Shown: piece after piece, positions 23,992 through 31,201 of the stretch
Numbering within the stretch: the stretch's first letter is position 1
Layout: every line of letters begins with the position of its first letter
Origin: UBA5336 sp964492485
GTDB taxonomy: Bacteria; Pseudomonadota; Alphaproteobacteria; Caulobacterales; Hyphomonadaceae
NCBI GenBank assembly: GCA_964492485.1
Contig: CAZBKM010000009.1
Span: forward strand, 43,650 to 107,649
DNA length: 64,000 nucleotides
Direction of reading: 5' to 3'
Program-made: the position numbers and the translations under genes
Notes under the pieces: model-generated
Told to the model about the DNA's origin: nothing
Database searches by the model: none
Seen by the model: the letters and a program-made list of their open reading frames with translations, nothing else

Positions 23992-24630
23992 CTATTTGTT
24001 CGGCTGCGGCGTGATCCGCAGATAGGGCTTTACTTCGGTGTAACCCTTGGGAAACAGCCGCTTGATCTCCTCCGGATCGGTGACCGAGGGGACGATGATG
24101 ACATCGTCGCCGTCGCGCCAGTTAACCGGGGTGGCCACCTTGTAGCCGTCGGTGAGTTGCAGGCTGTCGATCAGTCTCAGGACCTCGTCAAAGTTCCGTC
24201 CGGCGGACGGCGGATAGATGATCGACGCCCGGATCTTCTTTTGCGGATCGATCACGTACACCGCCCGTACCGTCACCTTCGGGTCGGCGTTCGGGTGGAT
24301 CATGTTGTAGAGGGTCGCGACTTTCCGGTCCGGATCGGCGATCATCGGGAAGTTCATGACGGTGTTTTGCGTTTCTTCGATGTCGGCGGCCCAGCGCTTG
24401 TGGTCTTCCAGGCTGTCGGCCGAAATGGCGATGGCCTTCGCATTGCGCTTCGCCAGTTCGTCCTTCAGCTTCGCGGTATAGCCGAGTTCGGTCGTGCAGA
24501 CTGGCGTGAAGTCGGCCGGATGGGAGAAGAAGACCGCCCATTGGTCGCCGACCCAGTCGTGGAAGCGGATCGGGCCGTCGGTGGTCTCGGCCTCGAAGTC
24601 GGGTGCGGTGTCACCGAGAAGTAGGCTCAT
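23992..24630 (-). CDS. 1-Cys peroxiredoxin (Prx6 type)
   Basis: Reduces hydrogen peroxide and organic hydroperoxides. The 212-residue product has the peroxidatic Cys in FFSHPADFTPVCTTELG and the long C-terminal extension of the Prx6 class (GYKVATPVNWRDGDDVIIVPS...FPKGYTEVKPYLRITPQ). No resolving Cys is seen, which fits the 1-Cys mechanism. The start at 24630 gives MSLLLGDTAPDF, the normal N-terminus; the frame remains open upstream but is antisense to sixA. It is divergent from sixA with a 117-base gap. Confidence 0.95.
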   Translation of the reverse strand: MSLLLGDTAPDFEAETTDGPIRFHDWVGDQWAVFFSHPADFTPVCTTELGYTAKLKDELAKRNAKAIAISADSLEDHKRWAADIEETQNTVMNFPMIADPDRKVATLYNMIHPNADPKVTVRAVYVIDPQKKIRASIIYPPSAGRNFDEVLRLIDSLQLTDGYKVATPVNWRDGDDVIIVPSVTDPEEIKRLFPKGYTEVKPYLRITPQPNK

Positions 24631-24747
24631 GGGTTTGCTCCAAGGCTTGATATCCGCCAAAAACTTGGCTCCTAGAGCGGGAAGCGCAATCCGTTCCGCG
24701 CTGAACTGCGCTATCAGTTTCTCTAAGTCGCCAAGGTCGGTTCGCCC

Positions 24748-25275
24748 ATGAAACGCCTGATCCTCCTGCGCCATGCGAAGACCGAGCCCTGGCACGAGGG
24801 GATCGACGACCATGGACGCGCGCTCACCGACCGCGGCCATCAGGATGCCCGGCATGTGGCGGAGGCCCTGCGGCAGCGCGGGTTCGTCCCAACCTGTGCC
24901 CTGGTCTCCACGGCGCGCCGCGCCCGTGAGACCTGGTCCGTGGCCGCGCCGATCCTGTCGGCGGCGCGTGTGGAACTGGCCGACGACCTCTACCTTGCCT
25001 CGCCGGACATGATCGAGGACGTGATTGCGCGCGGCGAGGCGACGGACACGCTCATTGTCGTTGGGCATAATCCGGGCCTCTACGACCTGGCCTGTCGGCT
25101 GTTGCGGCGGGGTGGAAGCCTCGACGAGGAAGCCGCGAACCGGTTGTGGGAGAAGTTTCCCACCGGATGCGCGGCGGTGTTCGAGGCAGAGACGGACGTG
25201 CCGCTTTCTGGAGGCCGCTTCCGGCTGGTCGCCCTGCTGCGGCCACGCGATCTGGGGGGCGGCCGCGCGGCCTGA
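24748..25275 (+). CDS. sixA: SixA-type phosphohistidine phosphatase (histidine phosphatase family)
   Basis: The 175-residue product starts with the RHG motif of the histidine phosphatase superfamily (LILLRHAKTEPWHEG), followed by DHGRALTDRG, a conserved Arg (STARRARETW) and VGHNPGLYDLA with the second catalytic His. SixA of E. coli dephosphorylates His-phosphorylated proteins such as ArcB and PTSNtr phosphocarriers; the exact target here is unknown. The ATG at 24748 is at the start of the conserved strand. Confidence 0.88.
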   Translation: MKRLILLRHAKTEPWHEGIDDHGRALTDRGHQDARHVAEALRQRGFVPTCALVSTARRARETWSVAAPILSAARVELADDLYLASPDMIEDVIARGEATDTLIVVGHNPGLYDLACRLLRRGGSLDEEAANRLWEKFPTGCAAVFEAETDVPLSGGRFRLVALLRPRDLGGGRAA

Positions 25276-25347
25276 TCCGGGCGCGGGATATCGAGCCACC
25301 GGCCTGTGGACGAGGCGGCGGGGTTGGCCGCCTCGTCGGGACGGGCG

Positions 25348-25686
25348 TTAGGATAGGCGTTGCGCGTGGAGTGCGCTGAGCGCGTCGGCGTCGATCTGTG
25401 CGATCGCCCGGTCCAGGGCCTCGCGGGCGCAGGCGCGGCTCGCCGCCGTGCGCTGTTCGATCAGGCCGATTCCGTCATCCCGGCAGGCCCGGTCGACCTT
25501 GCGGGCGAGGGCCTCATAGACCTCGACTGCGGTGTCCGGATTTTCCACATCGACGCGGTCGTAGCTGAAGCGGAAGGCGAAGGGTCCTGCCTCGCGGGCA
25601 TCCCCGGCACTGGCCGTCAGCGGTGCGATGGCGACGGTAAGGGCGGAGAGGCCTGCAAGCAGGGCGAAACGGGGGGCGCGGATCAT
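25348..25686 (-). CDS. UrcA family protein (exported)
   Basis: A 112-residue secreted protein with a Sec signal peptide (residues 1-28, ending ASAGDA) and the UrcA pattern: FRFSYDRVDVENPDTAVEVYEALARKVDRACRDD in which the Cys pairs with a later Cys in ASRACAREALDRA. The family is common in Caulobacterales and Sphingomonadales and has no known function. A possible small ORF and the paired inverted repeats at 25902-25940 lie upstream and could control it. Confidence 0.85.
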   Translation of the reverse strand: MIRAPRFALLAGLSALTVAIAPLTASAGDAREAGPFAFRFSYDRVDVENPDTAVEVYEALARKVDRACRDDGIGLIEQRTAASRACAREALDRAIAQIDADALSALHAQRLS

Positions 25687-25713
25687 GACAGTCCTCCTTG
25701 TCAGTGCGCGGGT

Positions 25714-25839
25714 CTAGTGAACGTTGCGGCGGGTGTTGCGGCGGCGGCGGGCCACCAGAAGCGAGGGCCGCGCCGCCTCCCGGCTGTGGAGGGCCGGCAA
25801 GGCGGCGGGCGGGCTGGCATGTGCGGTCTGCGGCGTCAT
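25714..25839 (-). CDS. possible small protein upstream of the UrcA gene
   Basis: A 41-codon frame (starting MTPQTAHASPP, ending in the basic RRRRNTRRNVH) starts at an ATG at 25839 and ends 27 bases before the UrcA start. A CAGGA lies about ten bases upstream. It has no hydrophobic segment and no recognised family. The high-GC composition makes chance open frames common here, so this is tentative. If real, it would be the first gene behind the paired operators. Confidence 0.3.
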   Translation of the reverse strand: MTPQTAHASPPAALPALHSREAARPSLLVARRRRNTRRNVH

Positions 25840-25901
25840 GGGTCTGGTCCTGTATTGTCCGGTCGGAGCCGTGCGTGTGGCCGGCGTCGTCTGCGCCGGT
25901 G

Positions 25902-25940
25902 CTTATCGATATACGATAAGACTTATTGAAAAGCAATAAG
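25902..25940 (-). promoter_or_regulatory. two tandem perfect inverted repeats, probable repressor operators
   Basis: CTTATCG-ATATA-CGATAAG (25902-25920) and CTTATTG-AAAAG-CAATAAG (25922-25940) are two perfect 19-bp inverted repeats with the same half-site pattern, one base apart, so their centres are 20 bp (about two helical turns) apart. They lie in an AT-rich island upstream of the minus-strand small ORF and UrcA gene. This is a classical layout for cooperative binding of a dimeric repressor. The TATCG half-sites resemble those of PadR-type regulators, but no such regulator is encoded in the window. Confidence 0.6.
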
Positions 25941-25944
25941 CCAA

Positions 25945-26003
25945 TATCGAAAAACGGCAAAAACGGCGCTCGGCCCCTGCCAAGGCATTGTTGTTTTTCG
26001 ATA
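25945..26003 (-). terminator. long inverted repeat after the DUF2256 gene
   Basis: TATCGAAAAAC (25945-25955) and GTTTTTCGATA (25993-26003) are perfect 11-bp arms with a 37-base loop. On the minus strand the hairpin begins eight bases after the DUF2256 stop, and could end that transcript. The arms carry the same TATCG word as the adjacent operators, so a regulatory role is also possible. Confidence 0.4.
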
Positions 26004-26010
26004 AAAACTT

Positions 26011-26178
26011 TCAGTCCGGGGACCCGGCGCTGCGCCGGCATCGCGCGGAGCAGTAGACCACCCGGTCCCAGTCCCGCGCCCATTTCCTGCGCCAGGCGAA
26101 GGGCCTTCCGCACACCGGGCAGGTCTTGGACGGCAGGTTGGCCTTGCCGGGCTGCTGACCGTTGGCATTTCGGGGCAT
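26011..26178 (-). CDS. DUF2256 zinc-ribbon-like small protein
   Basis: A 55-residue protein with the full family signature: CPVCGRPFAWRRKWARDWDRV followed by YCSARCR, where two CxxC-like pairs probably bind zinc. The family is often encoded near photolyase/cryptochrome or flavin oxidoreductase genes; here the nearest gene is the divergent renalase-like oxidoreductase. The ATG at 26178 precedes a short basic N-terminus. It is too short to be assigned a function. Confidence 0.85.
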   Translation of the reverse strand: MPRNANGQQPGKANLPSKTCPVCGRPFAWRRKWARDWDRVVYCSARCRRSAGSPD

Positions 26179-26196
26179 GGGCGGGTCTCCGACGCT

Positions 26197-26305
26197 GCGA
26201 TGGAGGATCGAGTTTGAAGCAAACCGGCCCGATTGCGAACGGAGACTTGCGCAAGGACAAGGTCCTGAAGCGATGGCCCGGATTGAAACGCAGGACCGTC
26301 GTGGC
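26197..26305 (-). repeat. B-family repeat (reverse orientation)
   Basis: Relative to 12187-12287 this copy is inverted: AAGCAAACCGGCCCGATTGC, GAACGGAGACTTGCGCAAGG and GAAACGCAGGACCGTC can be aligned in order. Unlike most copies it does not sit at a stop codon but in the gap between the DUF2256 gene and the divergent oxidoreductase gene, so it may overlap their promoters. Confidence 0.65.
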
Positions 26306-26397
26306 AGGCAGGCCGCATTCCGCGCCATCAAGGTCTGGCACGGGCGCGCCGGCACGCTATCTGCTCGCCGGCAAGGTGGCGTCAGGGAGAAGGCGGA

Positions 26398-27381
26398 ATG
26401 CAGATCATGATCGTCGGGGCGGGCCTGGCGGGTCTGGCGGGTGCCCGGCGCCTTCACGCCGCCGGCCATGGGGTCACCCTCTTCGACAAGGGGCGAGGCC
26501 CCGGAGGTCGGCTGTCCACCCGACGGGCGGAGACACCGCTCGGGACGTTGGGCTTCGACCATGGCGCCCAGTATCTGCCGGCCACGAGGGAGTCGTTTGC
26601 AGACCTGCTCGCATCACTGGAGGCGGCGGGCATCGTGGCGCGGTGGACGGGGCGGATGGTGGAGCGCGTTCCCGGGGGGCTGGTAGAGTCCGTCTCCGAG
26701 ACGCCCCGCCATGTCGGCGTGCCGGGAATGAATGCCGTGGTGCGGTATCTGTCTGAGGGGTTGGGAGTCCATTGGGGGCAGCGCATCACGGCTCTGCAGG
26801 GTGGGCCGGGCCGGCTGCATGCGCTGCTTGAGACGGGTGATACCGTCGGCCCGTTCGACCAGGCCGTGGTGGCGGTTCCGGCGGAACAGGCCGGCGACCT
26901 GCTGCGCCCACTGGCTCCTGCGCTTGCGGTCAAGGCCGATGCCGTGGCGTCCGCGCCCAACTGGACCCTGATGTTGGCCTTTGAGCAGCGCGTGTCGGTG
27001 GCCTTCGATGGTTGTCGCGATCGGACCGGCGCGCCGCTGGCCTGGCTGGCGCGCAATGGCTCGAAGCCGGGCCGCACGGACACGGAAGCATGGGTGGCCC
27101 AGGCCTCCACCGACTGGTCGCGTGCGCATCTGGAGCGCAGCCCCGATGAGGTTGCCAAGGAGCTGACGGCGCAGTTTTGTGCGCTGACCGGCGCGCCGGT
27201 GCCGGTTCACGCCGTCGCGCATCGTTGGCGCTATGCGCAGGTTACAAGGCCCGTCGGCGTTCCGTCAGTTCATGATCCGGAGGCGGGGCTTGGGGTCTGT
27301 GGCGACTGGTGCCTTGGCCCGTTGGCCGCGGACGCCTGGGAGAGCGGCGAGGATCTGGCCCGGACGCTGCTTTCGATCTGA
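26398..27381 (+). CDS. NAD(P)/FAD-dependent oxidoreductase, renalase-like
   Basis: Flavoprotein of 327 residues with an N-terminal dinucleotide fold (IVGAGLAGLAGARRL), the second FAD motif GRGPGGRLSTRR, FDHGAQYL and a C-terminal FAD-contact GVCGDWCLGP. This is the pattern of bacterial renalase-like amine oxidase family proteins, which oxidise misreduced nicotinamide dinucleotides; substrate is not proven here. GGGAGAAGG upstream supports the start at 26398. It is divergent from the DUF2256 gene, a pairing seen in other proteobacteria. Confidence 0.85.
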   Translation: MQIMIVGAGLAGLAGARRLHAAGHGVTLFDKGRGPGGRLSTRRAETPLGTLGFDHGAQYLPATRESFADLLASLEAAGIVARWTGRMVERVPGGLVESVSETPRHVGVPGMNAVVRYLSEGLGVHWGQRITALQGGPGRLHALLETGDTVGPFDQAVVAVPAEQAGDLLRPLAPALAVKADAVASAPNWTLMLAFEQRVSVAFDGCRDRTGAPLAWLARNGSKPGRTDTEAWVAQASTDWSRAHLERSPDEVAKELTAQFCALTGAPVPVHAVAHRWRYAQVTRPVGVPSVHDPEAGLGVCGDWCLGPLAADAWESGEDLARTLLSI

Positions 27382-27382
27382 G

Positions 27383-27475
27383 GCAGTTTCCCAGCGACGG
27401 ATCGGCTTGCGAAGGGCGACGTGGGCAAGAACCAGAACCCGAAACGAGGGCCTGGCGCGAAACGAAGAACTGCTC
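27383..27475 (-). repeat. degenerate B-family repeat directly after the oxidoreductase stop
   Basis: The block CGGCTTGCGAAGGGCGACGT, GGGCAAGAACCAGAACC and CGAAACGAGGGCCTGGCGCG aligns loosely, in inverted orientation, to the B repeat. It begins right after the stop codon at 27379-27381, the same gene-relative position and orientation as the copies after rplY, prs, gcrA and the MFS gene. Confidence 0.4.
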
Positions 27476-27540
27476 CTTAAGGTAGAAATACTGCTTCTGG
27501 TTGCTGGAAGAGGTCCCATGTTTCGCCCTTGGGTCGAGAC

Positions 27541-29166
27541 ATGGCGGCGGGCAAAACCAGACGGCGATCCGGATTGGCCGAGGCGGCGACGCCGTGGAGC
27601 GGCGAAGCGACCGTTTCGGCGCGGGCCTGGCAGCCTTACGATGCCGCCCGAGAGGTTCTGTCGCCCGGCCAGGCCCGGAGGCTTCGGCAGGGTCTGGCAC
27701 TATTGGCGCCTTTCGCGTTCCTGCAGCCGGTCTGCCTTCTGGGCGGCTGTCTCGTTGCGGTGACCGTGCTGCTTCTTGTCGGGCTGGGTTGGCGCGCGAC
27801 GCTGATCGCAAGAGGGCTTCGCCTCAGGCGGCGCACCGTTCGGCCCGGCGTGCGGATGGCGTCAGAGACGGCGGCCCCGCCTTCGAGTGCGGCGCGCGCC
27901 GCCTGGCCGACCTATACGCTGCTCGTGGCCCTCTATCGGGAGTCGGCTGCGCTCCCTGGTCTTGCCGCCGCGCTGAACCGGCTTGACTGGCCGCGCGACC
28001 GCCTGGAGATCCTGCTCTGTGTGGAACAGGATGACCGCGCCACACGCAAGGCAGTCGATCGCTGCGCCTGGCCCCTTGGCACACGTTACGTCGTGGCGCC
28101 GCCCGGCGCTCCCAGGACGAAACCCCGGGCACTGAACATTGCCCTCAGAGAGGCGCGCGGCACGCTGATCGGGCTTTACGACGCCGAGGACCGCCCCCAT
28201 AGCGATCAGCTTTGCGCCGCCTACGCGGCCTTCCGGGCGGGTGGTTCGGCATTGGGCTGCGTGCAGGCGCCGCTGGTGGCGCAGAATGCCGGGGCGTCCT
28301 GGCTCGCGGCCCACTGGGCGGCTGATTACAGCGTGCTGTTCGGCCTGATGGTTCCGGCCCAGGCCGAGGCGGGATTGCCGGTACTTCTGGGCGGGACCAG
28401 CAATCATTTCCGGCGCGCCGTCCTGGAGACCCTGGACGGCTGGGATGCCTGGAACGTGACCGAGGATGCGGATCTGGGGGTGCGCCTGGCCCGTGCGGGC
28501 TACCGGACCGGGGTGATTGCCCCGGTGACGCTGGAGGAAGCGCCCACGAAGACCCGGACCTGGCTGCCTCAGCGGTCGCGCTGGTTGAAGGGCTTCCTGC
28601 AGACCTGGCTGATACTGATGCGCGCGCCCGGCGAGGCGATCGGCCGTATCGGCTGGCAGGGTATGCTGACACTGCAGGTCGGTCTGATCGGTAGCGTGAT
28701 GACCGCGCTTTGCCATGCGCCCCTGACCCTCTGGTGGATGCTGTCGCTGGCGTTGACGGCGCCGGGTCCGGGGACCTGGCTTGGCGGTCTCTGCCTGGCA
28801 GCCGGCCTGGCCGTGCATGGGGTCGGCATTCTCGTGGGGGCGGGCGGTCCGGTCTGGCAACGCCTCGCGCTGGTCTTGACCTTGCCGGCCTATTGGGCCT
28901 TGCAGACCCTTGCTGCGGGTCGCGCGCTCTACGGACTGGTGACGGCGCCGCATTTCTGGGCCAAAACGCCGCATTATGGCCTGCCCGGCGACCTGCGGGC
29001 AGCGCGCGCAAGGCATGGGACGGCGACAGGGGAGACAACGTGCATCTCGGTCTCACGCTCCTGGTCCTCGCCGCCTGTCTCGGGCTTGCCGTCCACGCCA
29101 ACCGCAAGGCGGCAGAACCGTTCAACGAGAGCCGTCCAGGATGGATCCCATGGCGCATCGTCATGA
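27541..29166 (+). CDS. membrane glycosyltransferase, GT2 family (cellulose synthase/NfrB-like)
   Basis: Processive-type GT2 enzyme of about 541 residues. An N-terminal hydrophobic region (about residues 45-85) precedes the catalytic domain with LVALYRES, a DxD-like YDAEDRPH, TEDADLGVRLARAGY and QRSRWLKGFLQTW, the Q-x-x-R-W motif of polysaccharide synthases; four or five membrane helices follow. Sugar donor and product are unknown. The start could be TTG 27529 or ATG 27541. The last 40 residues are low in complexity and lie over the start of the next gene, so the true C-terminus may have been lost by frameshift. Confidence 0.85.
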   Translation: MAAGKTRRRSGLAEAATPWSGEATVSARAWQPYDAAREVLSPGQARRLRQGLALLAPFAFLQPVCLLGGCLVAVTVLLLVGLGWRATLIARGLRLRRRTVRPGVRMASETAAPPSSAARAAWPTYTLLVALYRESAALPGLAAALNRLDWPRDRLEILLCVEQDDRATRKAVDRCAWPLGTRYVVAPPGAPRTKPRALNIALREARGTLIGLYDAEDRPHSDQLCAAYAAFRAGGSALGCVQAPLVAQNAGASWLAAHWAADYSVLFGLMVPAQAEAGLPVLLGGTSNHFRRAVLETLDGWDAWNVTEDADLGVRLARAGYRTGVIAPVTLEEAPTKTRTWLPQRSRWLKGFLQTWLILMRAPGEAIGRIGWQGMLTLQVGLIGSVMTALCHAPLTLWWMLSLALTAPGPGTWLGGLCLAAGLAVHGVGILVGAGGPVWQRLALVLTLPAYWALQTLAAGRALYGLVTAPHFWAKTPHYGLPGDLRAARARHGTATGETTCISVSRSWSSPPVSGLPSTPTARRQNRSTRAVQDGSHGASS

Positions 29167-29291
29167 TTGCCAGCGTCTTTGCGGCGATCCTGGCCCTCGT
29201 GCACCTGGTCAATCTGCTCGGGGTCGAGACGGGGCCGGGCAGGGGGCTACTCGGTCTGCAGATTGCGCTCCCCGGTTGCGTGAACGCGTGA
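29040..29291 (+). CDS. small membrane protein overlapping the glycosyltransferase gene
   Basis: An 83-residue protein with two hydrophobic helices (about residues 2-18 and 38-58) separated by a conserved-looking NESRPGWIPWRIVM, ending ALVHLVNLLGVETG. It starts at a GTG (29040) preceded by GGGGAGAC and overlaps the glycosyltransferase frame by 127 bases. Similar small proteins with the LVHLVNLLGVETG block exist in alphaproteobacteria as far as I recall, but no function is known. The coding pattern is much more convincing here than the glycosyltransferase tail in the other frame. Confidence 0.65.
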   Translation: MHLGLTLLVLAACLGLAVHANRKAAEPFNESRPGWIPWRIVMIASVFAAILALVHLVNLLGVETGPGRGLLGLQIALPGCVNA

Positions 29292-29327
29292 TAGGTTTTT
29301 CCTGATCCCTGCAGGAGGAGGCGCCCC

Positions 29328-29702
29328 ATGTCCGTGGATGAGCTCAAGACCGTTGCAAACGCCGTCGTGGCGGCGAATTCGGGCGGGGATTTGCACAGTC
29401 TCCTCGACCAGCATTATGCCGACGATATCGTCTCCGTGGAGGCCTTCGACATGCCGGAGGGCGGACGGGAAGTCAGGGGCAAGGAGGCCCTGCGTGGCAA
29501 GTGGGCCTGGTGGGAGGGCGCTCACGAAATCCATGGGGCGAGCGCGGAAGGACCCTTCCTGCACGGGCCAGACAGGTTCGGGGTGATCTTCGGGATGGAT
29601 GTGACAAATCGGGAGAGCGGGGAACGCACCCAGATGCGAGAGCTTGGGATCTATTCCGTCCGCGACGGAAAAATCGTGCGCGAGGAGTTCTTCTACACCT
29701 GA
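29328..29702 (+). CDS. SnoaL-like / NTF2-fold protein
   Basis: A 124-residue cystatin-like fold protein: N-terminal helix with a loop HYADDIVSVEAFDMPEGGREVRGKEALRGKWAWW, then antiparallel strands ending MRELGIYSVRDGKIVREEFFYT. This pattern is typical of the SnoaL/NTF2 superfamily, whose members are isomerases, hydrolases or binding proteins; the substrate is unknown. AGGAGGAG upstream supports the ATG at 29328. It lies between the small membrane protein and the acyl-CoA dehydrogenase genes. Confidence 0.8.
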   Translation: MSVDELKTVANAVVAANSGGDLHSLLDQHYADDIVSVEAFDMPEGGREVRGKEALRGKWAWWEGAHEIHGASAEGPFLHGPDRFGVIFGMDVTNRESGERTQMRELGIYSVRDGKIVREEFFYT

Positions 29703-29867
29703 CCGGTCCGGCACGCCGGCGAACCGGTCCACCGGGATACCCAGTGGCAATACTGCGACGACCGGACGCGACGCCATACCCCCGGTTCGAATATTGCCCT
29801 GTGTGCAAGGGGGTGCCAAGGTGTCGGGCAGGGTTCACAAGGATATTGAAAAACTAGGGAGTTTCGC

Positions 29868-31082
29868 ATGGCGTTCGACGAGCCAAGGGACCTGGAGGCG
29901 TTTCGCGAGGAGGTACGCGACTGGCTTGAAGAAAACTGCCCGGCCTCGATGCGCACGCCCATGCCGGAGGAAGAGGTCGTCTGGGGTGGCCGCAAGCAGG
30001 TCTACAGGAACCCTGACTCCAAGCTCTGGCTGGACCGTATGGGCGAGAAGGGCTGGACCGCGCCCACCTGGCCGACGGAGTATGGCGGTGGCGGTCTGTC
30101 GCGCCAGGAAGCCAAGGTGCTCGAACAGGAAATGCGCCGCATCAATGCGCGGACGCCGCTGTTTTCCTTCGGTCTCTGGATGTTCGGCCCCGCATTGCTG
30201 GAATTCGGCAATGAAGCCCAGAAGAAGCGGTTCCTTCCGGACATCGTGATGGGCCGTACCCGCTGGTGCCAGGGCTATTCCGAACCCGGTGCCGGCTCCG
30301 ATCTCGCCGGGTTGCAGACCAAGTGCGAGGACAAGGGCGACCACTACCTCATCAACGGTCAGAAGGTCTGGACCTCCTATGCCGATCAGGCCGACTGGAT
30401 CTTCTGCCTCGTACGCACCGACACCAGCAAGAAGCATGAGGGCATCAGCTTCATTCTTTTCGACATGGAGAGCGAAGGTGTCGAGACGCGTCCGATCCGG
30501 CTCATCTCCGGCTCCTCACCCTTCTGCGAGACCTTCTTCAATGACGTGAAGGTGCCAAAGGACCAGCTTGTGGGCGAGGTGAATGGCGGATGGAAGATCG
30601 CCAAGCGCCTCCTTCAGTTCGAGCGGTCCTCCATCTCGGCGGGTGGCTTCGGCTCGACCCGCGGAAGCGGGATGCTCGGCCCGGAGGAGTATGCGAAGAT
30701 CCATGTCGGAACCGATGCCGACGGGCGTGTTGCCGATGGTGACCTGCGCGGCCGGATCGCCGACCACATGATGTTCGCGAAGGCGTTCGGCCTGACGGTG
30801 CGGCGCAGCCAGGAGCAGGCGAAGGCCGGCCAGGAGGTTGGGCATACGGCGTCGATCCTTAAATATGCCGGGGCGAAGCTCAATCAGGAGCGCCACGAAC
30901 TCCTCGTCGAGGCGCTGGGTACCGAGGGGCTCGGCTGGGACGGCGACGGCTTCGACAAGGGAGCGCTTGCGACGACCCGTGGCTGGCTTCGGTCCAAGGG
31001 GAATTCGATCGAGGGCGGCACCAGCGAGGTCAATCTCAACGTGGTGGCCAAGCGCGTGCTGGGCCTGCGCGACCACCAATAG
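29868..31082 (+). CDS. acyl-CoA dehydrogenase (large-subunit-like of a pair)
   Basis: FAD-dependent enzyme of 404 residues that introduces an alpha-beta double bond into an acyl-CoA. Motifs: WCQGYSEPGAGSDLAGL (FAD and substrate binding), KVWTSYADQADW, LRTKGNS-like ATTRGWLRSKGNSIEGGTSEVNLN at the end. The sequence resembles the PimC-type partner in PimC/PimD acyl-CoA dehydrogenase pairs, which act on dicarboxyl-CoAs; the substrate is inferred only. GGGAG precedes the ATG at 29868. The second dehydrogenase follows after 119 bases, with a hairpin between. Confidence 0.9.
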   Translation: MAFDEPRDLEAFREEVRDWLEENCPASMRTPMPEEEVVWGGRKQVYRNPDSKLWLDRMGEKGWTAPTWPTEYGGGGLSRQEAKVLEQEMRRINARTPLFSFGLWMFGPALLEFGNEAQKKRFLPDIVMGRTRWCQGYSEPGAGSDLAGLQTKCEDKGDHYLINGQKVWTSYADQADWIFCLVRTDTSKKHEGISFILFDMESEGVETRPIRLISGSSPFCETFFNDVKVPKDQLVGEVNGGWKIAKRLLQFERSSISAGGFGSTRGSGMLGPEEYAKIHVGTDADGRVADGDLRGRIADHMMFAKAFGLTVRRSQEQAKAGQEVGHTASILKYAGAKLNQERHELLVEALGTEGLGWDGDGFDKGALATTRGWLRSKGNSIEGGTSEVNLNVVAKRVLGLRDHQ

Positions 31083-31095
31083 GCGGCGTCGGGCC

Positions 31096-31139
31096 GGTGC
31101 CGGGTCGGCGGCGGCCCGCCTCCGGCACCCGGGTTCCAA
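31096..31139 (+). terminator. hairpin between the two acyl-CoA dehydrogenase genes
   Basis: GGTGCCGG (31096-31103) and CCGGCACC (31132-31139) are perfect arms around a GC-rich 28-base loop, 14 bases after the first gene's stop. There is no T-run. It may be a weak terminator or an RNA-stabilising element that sets the ratio of the two products. Confidence 0.35.
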
Positions 31140-31201
31140 CAAGAAACGAGACAGAGAAGTGCCCGCGCGACGCTCAAGGGCGCGGCCATAAGGGGTAGGA
31201 C

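Noticed and set aside
30516..31142. Minus-strand frames across the acyl-CoA dehydrogenase genes
   Set aside because: Shadows of the plus-strand genes, which have complete motifs and ribosome binding sites.
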